21,507 nt of DNA. Source: JBQCEE01 sp051960575. Lineage in GTDB: Bacteria; Actinomycetota; Actinomycetes; Mycobacteriales; Jatrophihabitantaceae. The stretch lies in the NCBI RefSeq assembly GCF_051960575.1, contig NZ_JBQCEE010000007.1:1-21507 (forward strand), read 5' to 3'. Position 1 is the first letter of the stretch, and every line of letters begins with the position of its first letter. The position numbers were made by a program, and so were the translations under genes. The notes beneath the pieces were generated by a model. It had not been told where the DNA came from. It did no database searches and saw only the letters and a list, made by a program, of their open reading frames with translations. Shown piece by piece: positions 21,466 through 21,507 of this stretch.

Positions 21466-21507
21466 CTGAGCGGCCACGGTGATCTCCCGATAACGAGTTG
21501 GCAACAA

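Noticed and set aside
21466..21507. Start of a gene after rho
   Set aside because: Only 42 bases remain and no start codon with ribosome-binding site is clear.

Overview
The window comes from a high-GC Gram-positive bacterium (Actinomycetes). The signs are the strong G/C bias at third codon positions, frequent GTG and TTG starts, a Rho factor with a long low-complexity insertion, and the gene order argS-lysA-hom-thrC-thrB-rho. The genus cannot be fixed from the sequence; a Frankineae/Jatrophihabitans-like or related lineage is only a guess.

Two halves meet at a tRNA-Arg(CCG) gene (10190-10261, minus strand). The right half (10295 to the end) is core. It starts with a minus-strand operon of secreted or membrane proteins, DUF3105-DUF305-DUF3105. 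Divergent from it, a tightly packed plus-strand operon encodes arginyl-tRNA synthetase and the end of the lysine and threonine pathways (lysA, hom, thrC, thrB); every junction in it overlaps by 1-8 nt. Then comes rho, with its own promoter and a structured leader of about 250 nt before the start codon that I prefer.

The left half (1-10189) looks accessory. Codon use is looser, genes are scattered on both strands, and three genes appear broken: an unrecognised protein at 336-793, a DUF6518-like membrane protein at 3281-3863 and a GNAT acetyltransferase at 3995-4511. Intact genes here encode a HIT-family protein, a LytR-CpsA-Psr (LCP) cell-wall ligase and a four-gene minus-strand run reading hen1 -> pnkp -> Nudix hydrolase -> DUF6886-like protein. 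Hen1 and Pnkp form the known bacterial RNA-repair cassette: Pnkp heals and (with Hen1) seals cut RNA, and Hen1 2'-O-methylates the repaired end so it resists a second cut. hen1/pnkp overlap by ATGA and Nudix/DUF6886 overlap by GTGA, with 95 nt between the pairs. Whether the last two genes belong to the repair pathway is an open and testable question.

The 3' end of the tRNA-Arg faces the accessory half. About 70 bp beyond it lies a cluster of direct and inverted TGCGTACAA copies, as expected for the edge of an integrated element, though no integrase is visible. Other notable signals are mutually exclusive hairpins in the rho leader, a 15-bp tandem repeat encoding the Gln/Gly/Asn-rich part of Rho, an apparently leaderless argS, and a recurring GCGGCATGG motif confined to the first 4.1 kb, twice in perfect tandem hairpins.
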